From assembly GCF_025252405.1 (NCBI RefSeq), contig NZ_CP104307.1, positions 3,906,001 to 3,970,000 of the forward strand: 64,000 nt of DNA, in the 5' to 3' direction. The number at the start of each line of letters is the position of its first letter. Positions within the stretch are counted from its first letter, which is position 1. A program made the position numbers and the translations under genes. A model generated the notes under the pieces. The model had not been told where the DNA came from, made no database searches, and was given only the letters and a program-made list of their open reading frames with translations. Source of the DNA: Flavobacterium sp. TR2. Its GTDB lineage: Bacteria > Bacteroidota > Bacteroidia > Flavobacteriales > Flavobacteriaceae. Below are positions 19,989-29,102 of the stretch, piece by piece.

Positions 19989-20681
19989 TTATTTTATTAT
20001 CTGAGGAAGGCTATAAGTTTGTACCTGTCTGCTGAAATCATAAAAATCAAACATCAGATAGGTATCTTTATCAGCTGTTCCCGAAATTCTGTACTTCAGT
20101 AGCTGATTTTTACCATTCAAAGCAATTTCCTTATCTAAAGGTTCAGCTGTCATTGAGACTCCCACTCCCACAATTGACATTTCAGGAGTTGGTAGCTTTG
20201 CAACAGAACTTCCTTTCACAGCAATTTTTACCGGAACAGTAAGAATCAGATCCGAATAGTTTTTTCCTTTTACTATTTTTTCTGAGAAACTAATTTTTGA
20301 GAAATCAAAAGATATTTTAACAGATTCCACTTTAATCTTAAATTTTTCGGGAAACTGCTGGTGATCACATTCCCCATCATGTTTCTTAGTTTCATGAAAA
20401 TTAATTTCGTACTCTCCAGGTTCCTGAAATATGTAATTTTTGATTTCATTGCCACGCAGAGTAACGAAGACATTATTTTTTGAACTGCTGACTGTCCAAG
20501 TCACAGACTCATCAATAGATCCAAAGTCGATTTTTTCGCCAAATGAAATTGTTTTGAAAAATTGCGCTGATGGCTCCTCGTAAATGTTTTGTGCTGCTGA
20601 TCTGTAAGAATAAAATAAACTGTACAGCAGCAGATAGAGTAACAGTTTTTCTTTTCTGAAAGATTTCAGGTAATTGGTCAT
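19989..20681 (-). CDS. Exported protein of unknown function, first gene of adhesin operon
   Basis: 230 aa. A positively charged start followed by LLLYLLLYSLFYSYRSAAQ is a probable signal peptide. The rest looks all-beta: alternating strands such as ESVTWTVSSSKNNVFVTLRG, EPGEYEINFHE and LLKYRISGTADKDTYLMFDFYDF. I recognise no family. It stops 7 bp before the 2066-aa adhesin gene starts, so the two are almost surely cotranscribed, and it may be an envelope accessory factor for the adhesin. SprC/SprD-like genes precede sprB in Flavobacterium johnsoniae, which gives a precedent for small accessory genes here, but I see no basis to claim homology. Confidence 0.75.
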   Translation of the reverse strand: MTNYLKSFRKEKLLLYLLLYSLFYSYRSAAQNIYEEPSAQFFKTISFGEKIDFGSIDESVTWTVSSSKNNVFVTLRGNEIKNYIFQEPGEYEINFHETKKHDGECDHQQFPEKFKIKVESVKISFDFSKISFSEKIVKGKNYSDLILTVPVKIAVKGSSVAKLPTPEMSIVGVGVSMTAEPLDKEIALNGKNQLLKYRISGTADKDTYLMFDFYDFSRQVQTYSLPQIIK

Positions 20682-21128
20682 GATTATAAAAGTTTAATTA
20701 ATTGAGCTGTTTGCTAATTGGCTGCGAAAATACCATTTCGAAAGGGCGGCAAGAAGCTTTATACTTTCACTATAGCGCAAAAATGAAAGCTTTTCTTTCC
20801 TACAAAAAACGTAACACACTAAACAACAACCAATTAAAAAAATACTTACGCCGCAGTCTTAAATCCAGACAATTAAGCATCCAATCCGATATTTCAGTAA
20901 AATTTGGATAAAGTAAGAATGCTTGTAAGGAAAAAACACAATGCTTTTGCCATCCTTTGCTTCTGACTGTCTGCGGCGCAGCGAATTAATCACATTTCAA
21001 AATCAAGAATTTGCAATAATTTCCAATAATTTTAATATTTTAGCCGCCCATTAATATTACCACACCAAAGCGCCACACTGCTTTGGATTTTTATTTCCAA
21101 TTTCCATTAACATTTTACCATTAGTTAC
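20682..21128. other. Divergent intergenic region, no gene supported
   Basis: This 447-bp gap drives the adhesin operon to the left and the TPR-HTH regulator gene to the right. A 69-codon open frame at 20702-20911 has no recognisable features and is not supported. I saw no clear -7 element or strong hairpin. Confidence 0.5.
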
Positions 21129-22658
21129 ATGTACTTAAGATCCATTCTTTTATTATTATTCATTTTTATTTTCTGCCGGCCCAGCTACTCGCAAAACTCC
21201 CAGTACGATAAAGTATTTGCCGAAACCGCTCAGGTTTTATTAAGCTCAAATCCTAAAAAAGCATTAAGCAACACCGATTATCTTTATAAAATAGCGCAGA
21301 ACAACAACGAACGTATTAAAGCCGGAATGCTTAAAGCAACGCTGCTCCGACAATACGGTTTACGCAATGAAGCGATTGCTGCCCTCAAAAAAGCCGATAG
21401 TATCGCTTCATCCGATCAGAACTACACGCAAATGGCCAGAATTAACGGCTTTCTTTCTACGCTTCACAGAGAAAATGAAATCTATAGTCTAGGGAAGATA
21501 TATCTCAATAAAGCGGTACAAGCAAGCAGAAATATTGAAAACAAAGCAGAGATGTATAAGTTTCAAGGGAACCTTTCCCAAGAAATCGCTTATTATGAAA
21601 TGAATTCATTCAACTACTCTAAGGCAATCGAAAAGCTTAAAGATGGAAATATTCTCTTTAAAAAAGCAGGTCCAGAGATAGACGTCAATTTCAATACCGC
21701 AGTAAATGACGAGCTTATCGCCAAAAATTATCTTTCATTAAACAAAGCAGATTCAGCGTTATTCTATTATGCAAAGGCTACAAAAGAACTACAAGAATCA
21801 CAATCTTCAGAAAGTCCTCTGAAAGGTTTTATTCTAAACGGCTTAGGAAACGTTTACCGTGAAAAGGGAGACTCAAATAAAGCGCTTCAAAACTATAATA
21901 AGGCTGAACAGATAGCCAATCAGTCAAATTTTTTCATCCTTAAGCAGGAAGTATATAATGCAATGATGGCTTTTTACAAGAATAGCGACAGCAGGAAATA
22001 CATTGCTTATAATGAATTGAATCTGAAACTGCATAAAGATGAGGAAGAAAGCAGAAAAATTATTGCCGATGATCTGATCAAAACTCTGCGTAAAAATCAT
22101 ATCAACAGCCAATCGCAGTATAAAAAAAGTACTGTGGTTATGGCGTCTGTATTCAGTTCAGCCGTATTGCTTACCATTGTTTTTTTCTCCTATAGAAGAA
22201 GACAGGATTTCAAAAACTTCAATAGCATTATCAGTAAAGCCACTTTCAAAAAAGATTCTTCGCAGCGCAGAGACAACGGCAAAGAGTATATGTCTGAAGC
22301 TACAGAAAATAGTATTTTAAACAGTCTGAAAGAATCTGAAAAAGCGCAGTTTTATCTCAATAGCGAAGTATCTCTAACTACTCTAGCGGCAGAACTTGGC
22401 ATTAACCACCGCTATCTTTCCTATGTCATCAACAAGAATACCGAAAAAGATTTTGCTGGCTATATCAATGAATTACGGATTAATTATATCGTCGATCGTC
22501 TGCGTAACAACCCTAGCTATTTGAAATATAAAATAAGCTATCTTGCAGATCTTTCCGGATTTTCCTCCCACAGCAGATTTACCACCACTTTCAAAAAAGT
22601 TACTGGGCAATCACCTGTTGACTTTATAAGACAGCTCGAGAATGAAAACAACAGCTGA
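21129..22658 (+). CDS. Membrane-anchored TPR protein with AraC-type DNA-binding domain
   Basis: 509 aa. The signal peptide (MYLRSILLLLFIFIFCRPSYSQ) is followed by TPR repeats to about residue 330 (for example GLGNVYREKGDSNKALQNYNKAEQIA). A single transmembrane segment, VVMASVFSSAVLLTIVFF, lies near 338-355 and is followed by a basic RRRQ stop-transfer. The C-terminal part (about 405-505) is an AraC-type helix-turn-helix domain: LTTLAAELGINHRYLSYVINK and ISYLADLSGFSSHSRFTTTFKKVTGQSP. The predicted topology puts the TPR sensor in the periplasm and the DNA-binding domain in the cytoplasm, a layout frequent in Flavobacteria. It is divergent from the adhesin operon, which it may control; that is inference from position only. 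Confidence 0.88.
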   Translation: MYLRSILLLLFIFIFCRPSYSQNSQYDKVFAETAQVLLSSNPKKALSNTDYLYKIAQNNNERIKAGMLKATLLRQYGLRNEAIAALKKADSIASSDQNYTQMARINGFLSTLHRENEIYSLGKIYLNKAVQASRNIENKAEMYKFQGNLSQEIAYYEMNSFNYSKAIEKLKDGNILFKKAGPEIDVNFNTAVNDELIAKNYLSLNKADSALFYYAKATKELQESQSSESPLKGFILNGLGNVYREKGDSNKALQNYNKAEQIANQSNFFILKQEVYNAMMAFYKNSDSRKYIAYNELNLKLHKDEEESRKIIADDLIKTLRKNHINSQSQYKKSTVVMASVFSSAVLLTIVFFSYRRRQDFKNFNSIISKATFKKDSSQRRDNGKEYMSEATENSILNSLKESEKAQFYLNSEVSLTTLAAELGINHRYLSYVINKNTEKDFAGYINELRINYIVDRLRNNPSYLKYKISYLADLSGFSSHSRFTTTFKKVTGQSPVDFIRQLENENNS

Positions 22659-22728
22659 TTTGCATTACGAAAAACATTAAAATAGCCAAGTCAAAATATT
22701 GTTTACATAAATTACGTTGGTGATACAT

Positions 22729-22759
22729 AAAAAGCAGGGAAAATTCGTTTCTGCTTTTT
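22729..22759 (+). terminator. Rho-independent terminator after TPR-HTH gene
   Basis: 9-bp stem AAAAAGCAG (22729-22737) / CTGCTTTTT (22751-22759), about 70 bp after the stop codon. Confidence 0.7.
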
Positions 22760-22836
22760 AACGGCCGTTACACTTCTCAACACATTAATATGCAGATTTG
22801 AACAAAATATTTGCTGGTGAGAAACAATCCAAGAAA

Positions 22837-22875
22837 AAAGGGCTAAAACATTACTTATTAACATTTTAGCCCTTT
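22837..22875. terminator. Bidirectional terminator between TPR-HTH gene and mnmE
   Basis: 12-bp perfect stem AAAGGGCTAAAA (22837-22848) / TTTTAGCCCTTT (22864-22875), with T-rich flanks on both strands. It is well placed to end mnmE transcription from the minus strand. Confidence 0.85.
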
Positions 22876-22905
22876 ATTTTTTTTGCTTTTATCTATTTAC
22901 GCCCT

Positions 22906-24306
22906 CTATTTTCCGATGCAGAAATTAGCAAATATATTGCCCAACAGCTCATCATTAGAAACTTGCCCTGTAATCAGCCCGAATTGGTATAAAGCCTCGC
23001 GGATATCAAGCGCCATAAGATCGCTTGAAAGGTCTGATTCTAAACCAAATTTTACTTTTTGAATTTCATCCAAAGCTTTCAATAAAGAATCGTAGTGTCT
23101 TGTGTTGGTAACAATCGTTTCGTTATTGCGAAGTGCTCCTGTATTTACAAAAGACAGCAATTCATTTTTTAAATCCTCTACTCCTATTTTTTCTTTTGCA
23201 GAAATTAATAATAGTTTCGCATTTAGATTTTCTAACTGACTGGTAATATTGGCTACTTCATCAGCAGATAAAATATCTTTTTTATTCACCACAATAATTA
23301 GCGGTTTTAGCGGATATTTATTCTTAATCTGCTCAATTTCATTTACAAATTCAGAACTTGAAGTTTGGAATTTCAATCCGTCAAATAAATAAATTACCAC
23401 TTGAGCCTGGTCAATTTTCTCGAAGGTTTTCTTGATTCCGATGCTTTCGACAACATCTTTGGTATCACGAATTCCGGCAGTGTCAATAAATCTAAATCCG
23501 ATTCCTCCTATTACCAGTTCGTCTTCAATGGTGTCACGCGTAGTTCCGGCAATATCAGAAACAATGGCTCTTTCTTCGTTTAACAAAGCATTCAGCAGGG
23601 TCGATTTCCCAACATTCGGTTCGCCCACAATCGCAACTGGAATTCCGTTTTTAATGACATTCCCAACCGCAAACGAATCAATCAAACGCTTTAAAACAAA
23701 TTCAATTCGGTTCAGCAATTCATGAAACTGCGTTCTATCGGCAAACTCAACATCTTCTTCTGCAAAATCCAATTCCAATTCGATTAAAGAAGCGAAATTC
23801 AAAAGCTCCTCTCTAAGTTTAGCAATTTCATTACTGAATCCGCCGCGCATTTGCTGCATCGCAATTTGGTGCGAAGCTTCATTATCTGACGAAATCAAAT
23901 CGGCAACTGCTTCTGCCTGCGACAAATCTAACTTTCCATTCAAGAAAGCCCTCAACGTAAACTCACCCGCATCGGCCATTCGGCAGCCATTTCGCAACAA
24001 TAGTTGAATAATCTGCTGCTGGATATAAGTCGATCCGTGACAAGAAATTTCGATCGTATCTTCTCCCGTATAGGAATTTGGGCCTTTAAATACCGAAACT
24101 AAAACTTCATCTAAAGTTTTACTCCCATCAACAATATGCCCCAAGTGAAGTGTATGCGTTTTCTGCTTGGTTAAATCTTTGTTTTTAATCGATTTAAAAA
24201 CCGAATTGCCAATGGTAATGGCATCGGCTCCAGAAATACGAATTATGGCAATAGCTCCAGCTCCCGAAGGCGTAGCCAAAGCAACTATAGAATCTTGATT
24301 TATCAT
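22906..24306 (-). CDS. mnmE: tRNA uridine-5-carboxymethylaminomethyl modification GTPase
   Basis: 466 aa from MINQDSIVALATPSGAGAIAIIRISG, the normal MnmE start; an upstream in-frame ATG at 24333 would add nine unusual residues ahead of a likely promoter. The N-terminal tetrahydrofolate-binding domain (about 1-120) is followed by a helical domain with an embedded G domain: GEPNVGKSTLLNALL (G1), AGTTRDT (G2 region), DTAGIRDT (G3) and NKKD (G4). The C-terminus CIGK is the conserved catalytic C-x-GK ending. With MnmG it installs the cmnm5 group on wobble U34 of tRNAs. It is a monocistronic housekeeping gene here. Confidence 0.98.
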   Translation of the reverse strand: MINQDSIVALATPSGAGAIAIIRISGADAITIGNSVFKSIKNKDLTKQKTHTLHLGHIVDGSKTLDEVLVSVFKGPNSYTGEDTIEISCHGSTYIQQQIIQLLLRNGCRMADAGEFTLRAFLNGKLDLSQAEAVADLISSDNEASHQIAMQQMRGGFSNEIAKLREELLNFASLIELELDFAEEDVEFADRTQFHELLNRIEFVLKRLIDSFAVGNVIKNGIPVAIVGEPNVGKSTLLNALLNEERAIVSDIAGTTRDTIEDELVIGGIGFRFIDTAGIRDTKDVVESIGIKKTFEKIDQAQVVIYLFDGLKFQTSSSEFVNEIEQIKNKYPLKPLIIVVNKKDILSADEVANITSQLENLNAKLLLISAKEKIGVEDLKNELLSFVNTGALRNNETIVTNTRHYDSLLKALDEIQKVKFGLESDLSSDLMALDIREALYQFGLITGQVSNDELLGNIFANFCIGK

Positions 24307-24310
24307 GCTG

Positions 24311-24318
24311 CAAAGGTA
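24311..24318 (-). promoter_or_regulatory. Candidate -7 element for mnmE, possibly leaderless message
   Basis: The minus strand reads TACCTTTG, a match to TAnnTTTG, ending 5 bp before the chosen ATG. Transcription would begin at or next to the start codon. This also argues against the upstream start at 24333. The -33 side is weak. Confidence 0.45.
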
Positions 24319-24432
24319 TAAAAAAACGCTCAATTTCTTTTCTGGGTTAATTTTGCTCCATATCTACCCGAAATCTTCAAATTAATTAAGATTAATAAAT
24401 CATTAAGTGTTAAAATACTGATAAATGTCAGG

Positions 24433-24461
24433 TTGTTTTCTTCGCAGAATGAGTAAATTTG
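24433..24461 (+). promoter_or_regulatory. Candidate promoter of universal stress protein gene
   Basis: TTG (24433-24435), an 18-bp spacer, then TAAATTTG (24454-24461), matching the Bacteroidota TTG-N19-TAnnTTTG pattern. It lies 26 bp before the ATG at 24488 and rules out the longer frame starting at 24425. Confidence 0.7.
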
Positions 24462-24487
24462 AGAGACAAACTTTAATCTTAAATACT

Positions 24488-25321
24488 ATGAAAAAGATAT
24501 TATTTCCAACCGATTTCTCTGACGCTGCCACCAATGCATTTGTTCATGCTTTAGAATTTGCTAAAGTTGTAAACGCCGAATTAATCTTACTTCATACATT
24601 CGAGATTCCTGTTTACGACAGCCAATTCTTTCCAGAGAATTATGCTTCCATATACAGTTCAATCGAGCTTGCAAAATTTGAAATGTTTAAGGATGAAATT
24701 CCGAAACTAAGAACTATCGCTGCTGAACGCAATTTAGAAGACATTGCGATCAAACACCGTTTAATGGATGGCGATCTTATTTATAATCTCAAAAATGCGG
24801 TCGAAGAAGACAACATCGATTTTGTCATTATGGGTACAAACAGCGTATCTGACTGGACGAAATTCTTTACAGGTTCTAATACCGAATCTGTAATTTCGGG
24901 AGTTGAAGTGCCTGTTTTATGTGTTCCTATCGATGCAAAATTCAAAAAAGTAAAAACAATCGGTTTTACTACACGCTATCGAGAGAAAGACAAAAAAGAG
25001 CTGAAAAAAATCTTGAAAATCGCCAAAAAAACTGATGCGAAAGTTAAAAGTTTATATGTAAAAACGTCTAATTCTGATGTTACAGAGGAAATCAGAAAAG
25101 AATTTGAGAAAGAATTTGCAGGAGAAAATGTTGAATTTTTAGTGCTGCCAAGCGATGACGTAAAAGAAACCATCCTTGATTTTGTGCTTTACAAAGACAT
25201 TGATATTCTGACCACAATTACGCACAAACGTTCTTTCTTTGAAAGTCTTTTTGATTCTAGTTTCAGCAAAAAAATATCAAAAGAAGTGCATATTCCTATT
25301 TTGGTAATGCACGAAGATTAA
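24488..25321 (+). CDS. Tandem universal stress protein (UspA family)
   Basis: 277 aa from MKKILFPTDFSDAATNAF, the standard family opening. Two UspA-type alpha/beta domains follow each other: residues about 1-145, closing with GVEVPVLCVP, and about 155-277, closing with SKEVHIPILVMHED. The first domain has an IMGTNSVSDWTKFFTGSNTE segment close to the ATP-binding G-2x-G-9x-G(S/T) signature, while the second is degenerate. Such tandem proteins act in the cytoplasm in stress and starvation responses. The single gene has its own promoter. Confidence 0.93.
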   Translation: MKKILFPTDFSDAATNAFVHALEFAKVVNAELILLHTFEIPVYDSQFFPENYASIYSSIELAKFEMFKDEIPKLRTIAAERNLEDIAIKHRLMDGDLIYNLKNAVEEDNIDFVIMGTNSVSDWTKFFTGSNTESVISGVEVPVLCVPIDAKFKKVKTIGFTTRYREKDKKELKKILKIAKKTDAKVKSLYVKTSNSDVTEEIRKEFEKEFAGENVEFLVLPSDDVKETILDFVLYKDIDILTTITHKRSFFESLFDSSFSKKISKEVHIPILVMHED

Positions 25322-25330
25322 ATGACAATA

Positions 25331-25362
25331 TTGATGATTTTGTGACTTAAAAGCTATATTTG
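25331..25362 (+). promoter_or_regulatory. Candidate promoter of MutS-like gene
   Basis: TTG (25331-25333), a 21-bp spacer, then TATATTTG (25355-25362), 21 bp before the ATG at 25384. Confidence 0.65.
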
Positions 25363-25383
25363 TATTTCAAGCAAAATAATAGA

Positions 25384-27156
25384 ATGAAAGCATATCCAGA
25401 CAACGTTGCAAAATACTCAGAGCTCTATAATAAAACCAACAAAAAATACAACAGTATAAGCCTTTTGAGGCTATTAAGCATTGGTCTTTTCTTGTTTTTT
25501 ATGTTTTACTACATCAAAACAGACCAAATGTTTTATGTGATCCTGGCTGTTTTATCTTTTGCTGGTTTTATTGTTTTAATGAAAATACATTCGCGATTGT
25601 CATTTCAAAAATTACTGGCAGAAACGCTTCTAAAAATCAATCAGAATGAAATTGCTTTCTTAAAAAGAGAAAAAACACCTTTTGAAAATGGAGCCGAGTT
25701 CATCGATTTTCATCATCCGTACGCTTACGATCTGGATATTTTTGGAGAACATTCTTTATTTCAAAATCTCAACCGAACGGCTTCTTTTATCGGAAAAAAA
25801 ACACTAGCAGAACTATTGCTCCATACGCTCCCGCAAAGTGAGATTTTAGAAAATCAGGAAGCCGTAAATGAATTAAAAAACAAAATCGATTGGAGACAAG
25901 AATTTCAGGCATTGGCAATAATTAGTCAAGATTCCAAACAATCATATGAGGCTATAAAACATTGGATTTCATTTACAAACAATTCATTACCTAAAGTTTT
26001 AGTAGCATTATCATTTATTCTTCCTGTAACATTTTTTGGGTTTCTGGCTGCTTATTTTATTACTTCAAAAACCATTATCCTTTCTTATTTAACTTATGTC
26101 TTTATCGCTAATTTAATTGTTCTGGGAAGAGCTGTAAAAAGAATCCAATCGGAAATTGCAAAAGCAGACAATGTCGACAGCATTATAAAACAATACAGCT
26201 TGTTGATTGAAAAAATTGAGACTGAATCATTCCAATCTAAAAAACTAAAGAATCTTCAAGCACAGCTTAATTTTAAAAATGCAAAAGCAAGCCAGCATCT
26301 GAAACAGCTTTCTGAGCTATTTTCTAGAATGAATACGATAAGCAATTTTGTTACAGCAACTTTATTCAACGGAACATTCTTATTCAATCTGCACGTTTTA
26401 AGAGCATTGTTAAAATGGAAAGAAGATTATGCTTCAGAAATGAATCATTGGATTGCTATAATTGGCGAAATTGAAGCACTAAACAGTCTGGCAAATTTGG
26501 CGTATAACAATGACGATTTCGTTTTTCCTGAAATCAATTCAGACTATCAAATTGAGTTTAAAAACCTAAGCCATCCGCTGCTAAATCCTGCGACAAGAAT
26601 TGGCAACGACACGCAATTTTACCCTCAATCTTTTGTGATTTTGACAGGTTCTAATATGTCAGGTAAAAGTACGTTTTTAAGAAGTTTAGGCATTAATATG
26701 GTGCTTAGCGGAATTGGTTCAGTAGTTTGTGCATCAGAAGCTAAAGTTCATCCACTTCCAGTATTGGTTTCAATGAGATTGTCCGATTCTTTATCGGATA
26801 GCGAATCTTACTTTTTTGCTGAAATTAAACGTTTAAAACAAATCATGGATGCGCTTGAAAATCAGCCTGCTTTTGTTTTACTAGATGAGATTTTAAGAGG
26901 CACAAATTCCGATGACAAAAGAAACGGAACAATTGAAGTGGTGAAGAAAATAATTTCTAAAAAAGCAATCGGAGCCATAGCTACTCACGATATCGAAGTT
27001 TGCCTAACTACCAATGAATACCCCGAAATTTTAACCAATCAATGTTTTGAAGTTGGGATTCAAAACAACGATCTGCATTTCGATTACAAACTTAGAAACG
27101 GAATATGCAAAAATAAAAGCGCGACATTCTTAATGCAGAAAATGAACGTAATTTAA
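25384..27156 (+). CDS. Membrane-anchored MutS-family ATPase
   Basis: 590 aa from the ATG at 25384. Two hydrophobic segments at about 27-43 and 49-66 and two more at about 204-226 and 228-252 look like transmembrane helices. The middle is a MutS lever/core-like helical region. The C-terminal part is a MutS ABC ATPase with Walker A LTGSNMSGKSTFLR (about 419-432), a Walker B/D-loop segment FVLLDEILRGTNSDD, and the switch GAIATHDIEV. The N-terminal mismatch-recognition domain of true MutS is absent, so a role in classical mismatch repair is unlikely. Homologues are widespread in Bacteroidota but uncharacterised as far as I know. The gene stands alone between a stress protein and a convergent antiporter. 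Confidence 0.88.
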   Translation: MKAYPDNVAKYSELYNKTNKKYNSISLLRLLSIGLFLFFMFYYIKTDQMFYVILAVLSFAGFIVLMKIHSRLSFQKLLAETLLKINQNEIAFLKREKTPFENGAEFIDFHHPYAYDLDIFGEHSLFQNLNRTASFIGKKTLAELLLHTLPQSEILENQEAVNELKNKIDWRQEFQALAIISQDSKQSYEAIKHWISFTNNSLPKVLVALSFILPVTFFGFLAAYFITSKTIILSYLTYVFIANLIVLGRAVKRIQSEIAKADNVDSIIKQYSLLIEKIETESFQSKKLKNLQAQLNFKNAKASQHLKQLSELFSRMNTISNFVTATLFNGTFLFNLHVLRALLKWKEDYASEMNHWIAIIGEIEALNSLANLAYNNDDFVFPEINSDYQIEFKNLSHPLLNPATRIGNDTQFYPQSFVILTGSNMSGKSTFLRSLGINMVLSGIGSVVCASEAKVHPLPVLVSMRLSDSLSDSESYFFAEIKRLKQIMDALENQPAFVLLDEILRGTNSDDKRNGTIEVVKKIISKKAIGAIATHDIEVCLTTNEYPEILTNQCFEVGIQNNDLHFDYKLRNGICKNKSATFLMQKMNVI

Positions 27157-27161
27157 TTGTG

Positions 27162-27325
27162 AATTGTTAATGGTGAATTGTAAATGATTTTATTGGTCGA
27201 GATTTTTTTTTAAAATTCTAAAAGGAGGACTATTTCTAACTTTAACTTTGTCAAAGTTCAAAACTTTGACAAAGTTTTTTTATAGCCATAAGCCATTAAC
27301 AATTTACAATTCACCATTAACAATT
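27162..27325. terminator. Nested inverted repeats between convergent genes
   Basis: The outer arms are a 24-bp perfect inverted repeat (27162-27185 and 27302-27325; AATTGTTAATGGTGAATTG start). Inside lies a second palindrome, AACTTTGTCAAAGTT (27244-27258) / AACTTTGACAAAGTT (27261-27275), followed by TTTTTT. The inner element is one copy of a family also seen at 36398, 60428 and 63034. The structure can end transcription from both sides. The right outer arm reaches the antiporter stop codon. Confidence 0.75.
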
Positions 27326-28928
27326 AATTTTCCTCATACATTTCCATCCACAGACGGGTTTCTTCAAGATCTAATTCTTTTTCTATTTTACGGAAAATTT
27401 CTTCGTTTACAGAACCCAATTTATGCATGGATTCTAATTTTGCCCGTTCTACATTTAGCAGATCAATTTGGATTTTAGTGAAATCATTAAAAATTTCTCC
27501 ACCAAGGAGTTTCCCGTTTCCAAAGAAATTAGCGGGAAGTTCTGTCTTTTGAAGACGATTAAATTTTACTTCGTATTTGCTTTTAATATTATGGAGCAAT
27601 TCGTCATTCAGCAATGAAAAATTATCTTCTATATGCGCGATAGTTTCTGAAACAATTACATTCCTAATGTTGTATTCCTCTGCAAGTATCGAATAACGTT
27701 CAATTTTCAATTTCTTGATCAGCCACGGAAGCGTAAGTCCCTGTATGACTAAAGTTGAAAGTATAACACAGAAAACTAAGTAGATAATTAAATTTCGAAG
27801 CGGAAATTCTTCGGTTTTATTCAGCATTAATGGAAGTGCCAAAGCCGCTGCCATAGAAACAACGCCTCGCATTCCTGACCAGCCAAAAATAATCATATTT
27901 CGATAGTCAAAAGCTTCCTTTTCACGAATCCTTTTACTGATTATTCTCGGAATCAACGTTGCTGGAACAACCCATAAAAAGCGCACTAAAATAACTACGA
28001 TACTGATAACTGCTCCCCAGATAAATAACGAATTTCCAGAGTAATTGCTGATTCCTGCAATAATCTGCCTCAACTGAAGTCCGATCAAGATAAAAATCAA
28101 ACCATTCAAAATGTTGTTTAAAACATCCCAAATCGTATTCGTCATAATTCGGCTTTCATGAGAAAAAATTGTCCCTGATCTAGCCGCTAGAAAAAGACCT
28201 GTCGTTACCACAGCCAAAACTCCAGAACCTTCAAAATGCTCTGCAAGCAGATAAGAAGCAAATGGCGTCAGCAAAGTAAGCGTCACCTCTATAATATCAT
28301 CGCAAACAAATCTTTTATGGATATAGAACATTATGTAACCAACAACCAAACCAATTGCAATGCCTAAAACCGACATTAGCACAAAATTTAACCCTGCCTG
28401 CCATAGAACAAAATTCCCTGCTGTAATTGCTGTAAGGGCATATTTGTATGCAACAAGACCACTGGCATCGTTAACCAAACTTTCTCCTTCCAGAATAGCA
28501 ATCAATCTAGGATTAAGCCCTAAACCTTTTGTAATGGCTGTTGCAGAAACCGCATCGGGGGGCGAAACAATTGCGCCAAGCAGAAAAGCTAACGGCCAAG
28601 ACATATCATCTATTAGCCAATGCGCAAAAACAGCAACTAATCCTGTCGTAAAAAAAACCAAGCCTACAGCGGCAAAAGTTATCGGACGAATTGACTGCTT
28701 GAAATCGGACCAGCTAGTGTGCCATGCCGCGTGATACAAAAGTGGCGGCAAAAATATAATAAACACAATTTCTGGACTCAAAGCAATCACAGGAAGTCCT
28801 GGCACAGCACTGATTACAACACCGCATAAAACCAAAACAATCGGAATCGGGAAATTATATCTTTTACTAACAAGACTAAGAAAAGCTACACCGAAAAGCA
28901 GCATAATGATTACGGTAATATTCTCCAT
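27324..28928 (-). CDS. Na+/H+ antiporter, CPA1 family
   Basis: 534 aa with 11-12 hydrophobic segments in the first 410 residues and a soluble C-terminal tail. The transport core has PPDAVSATAI and GESLVNDASGLVAYK, whose N-D pair is the cation/proton site of CPA1 exchangers. The later helix WSGMRGVVSMAAALALP is another family signature. It should exchange Na+ (possibly K+) for protons across the inner membrane, serving pH and salt homeostasis. The C-terminal 120 residues are hydrophilic and helical. The gene is divergent from ribB. Confidence 0.92.
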   Translation of the reverse strand: MENITVIIMLLFGVAFLSLVSKRYNFPIPIVLVLCGVVISAVPGLPVIALSPEIVFIIFLPPLLYHAAWHTSWSDFKQSIRPITFAAVGLVFFTTGLVAVFAHWLIDDMSWPLAFLLGAIVSPPDAVSATAITKGLGLNPRLIAILEGESLVNDASGLVAYKYALTAITAGNFVLWQAGLNFVLMSVLGIAIGLVVGYIMFYIHKRFVCDDIIEVTLTLLTPFASYLLAEHFEGSGVLAVVTTGLFLAARSGTIFSHESRIMTNTIWDVLNNILNGLIFILIGLQLRQIIAGISNYSGNSLFIWGAVISIVVILVRFLWVVPATLIPRIISKRIREKEAFDYRNMIIFGWSGMRGVVSMAAALALPLMLNKTEEFPLRNLIIYLVFCVILSTLVIQGLTLPWLIKKLKIERYSILAEEYNIRNVIVSETIAHIEDNFSLLNDELLHNIKSKYEVKFNRLQKTELPANFFGNGKLLGGEIFNDFTKIQIDLLNVERAKLESMHKLGSVNEEIFRKIEKELDLEETRLWMEMYEEN

Positions 28929-29068
28929 TTATTGGCGGTATTTATTGATTTAGGATTATGGAATTTGGGTACTAAATTAAGATTTTATGACAACTAAATT
29001 GGTTAGCATTAAAAAAATAGAATATCAATTTATTGACTTATATCAAACTTTTTGGTTGTAAACAGCTT

Positions 29069-29076
29069 TAGATTTG
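29069..29076 (+). promoter_or_regulatory. Candidate -7 element upstream of ribB
   Basis: TAGATTTG fits TAnnTTTG, 26 bp before the ribB ATG. A TTTG at 29051 is only 14 bp upstream of it, so the -33 match is poor. No FMN riboswitch-like structure precedes the gene. Confidence 0.45.
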
Positions 29077-29102
29077 CTTCAAATTATTTCTAAAAAGTTT
29101 TT

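Noticed and set aside
20702-20911. 69-codon frame between divergent adhesin and regulator genes
   Set aside because: Composition is not protein-like, it has no family signature, and it sits where two promoters are expected.
24425-24487. N-terminal extension of the universal stress protein
   Set aside because: The extra 21 residues cover the promoter; the family start MKKILFPTDFS is at 24488.
28929-29102. FMN riboswitch upstream of ribB
   Set aside because: The conserved FMN-aptamer segments (such as AGGGGCAGGG) are absent from the 174-bp gap.
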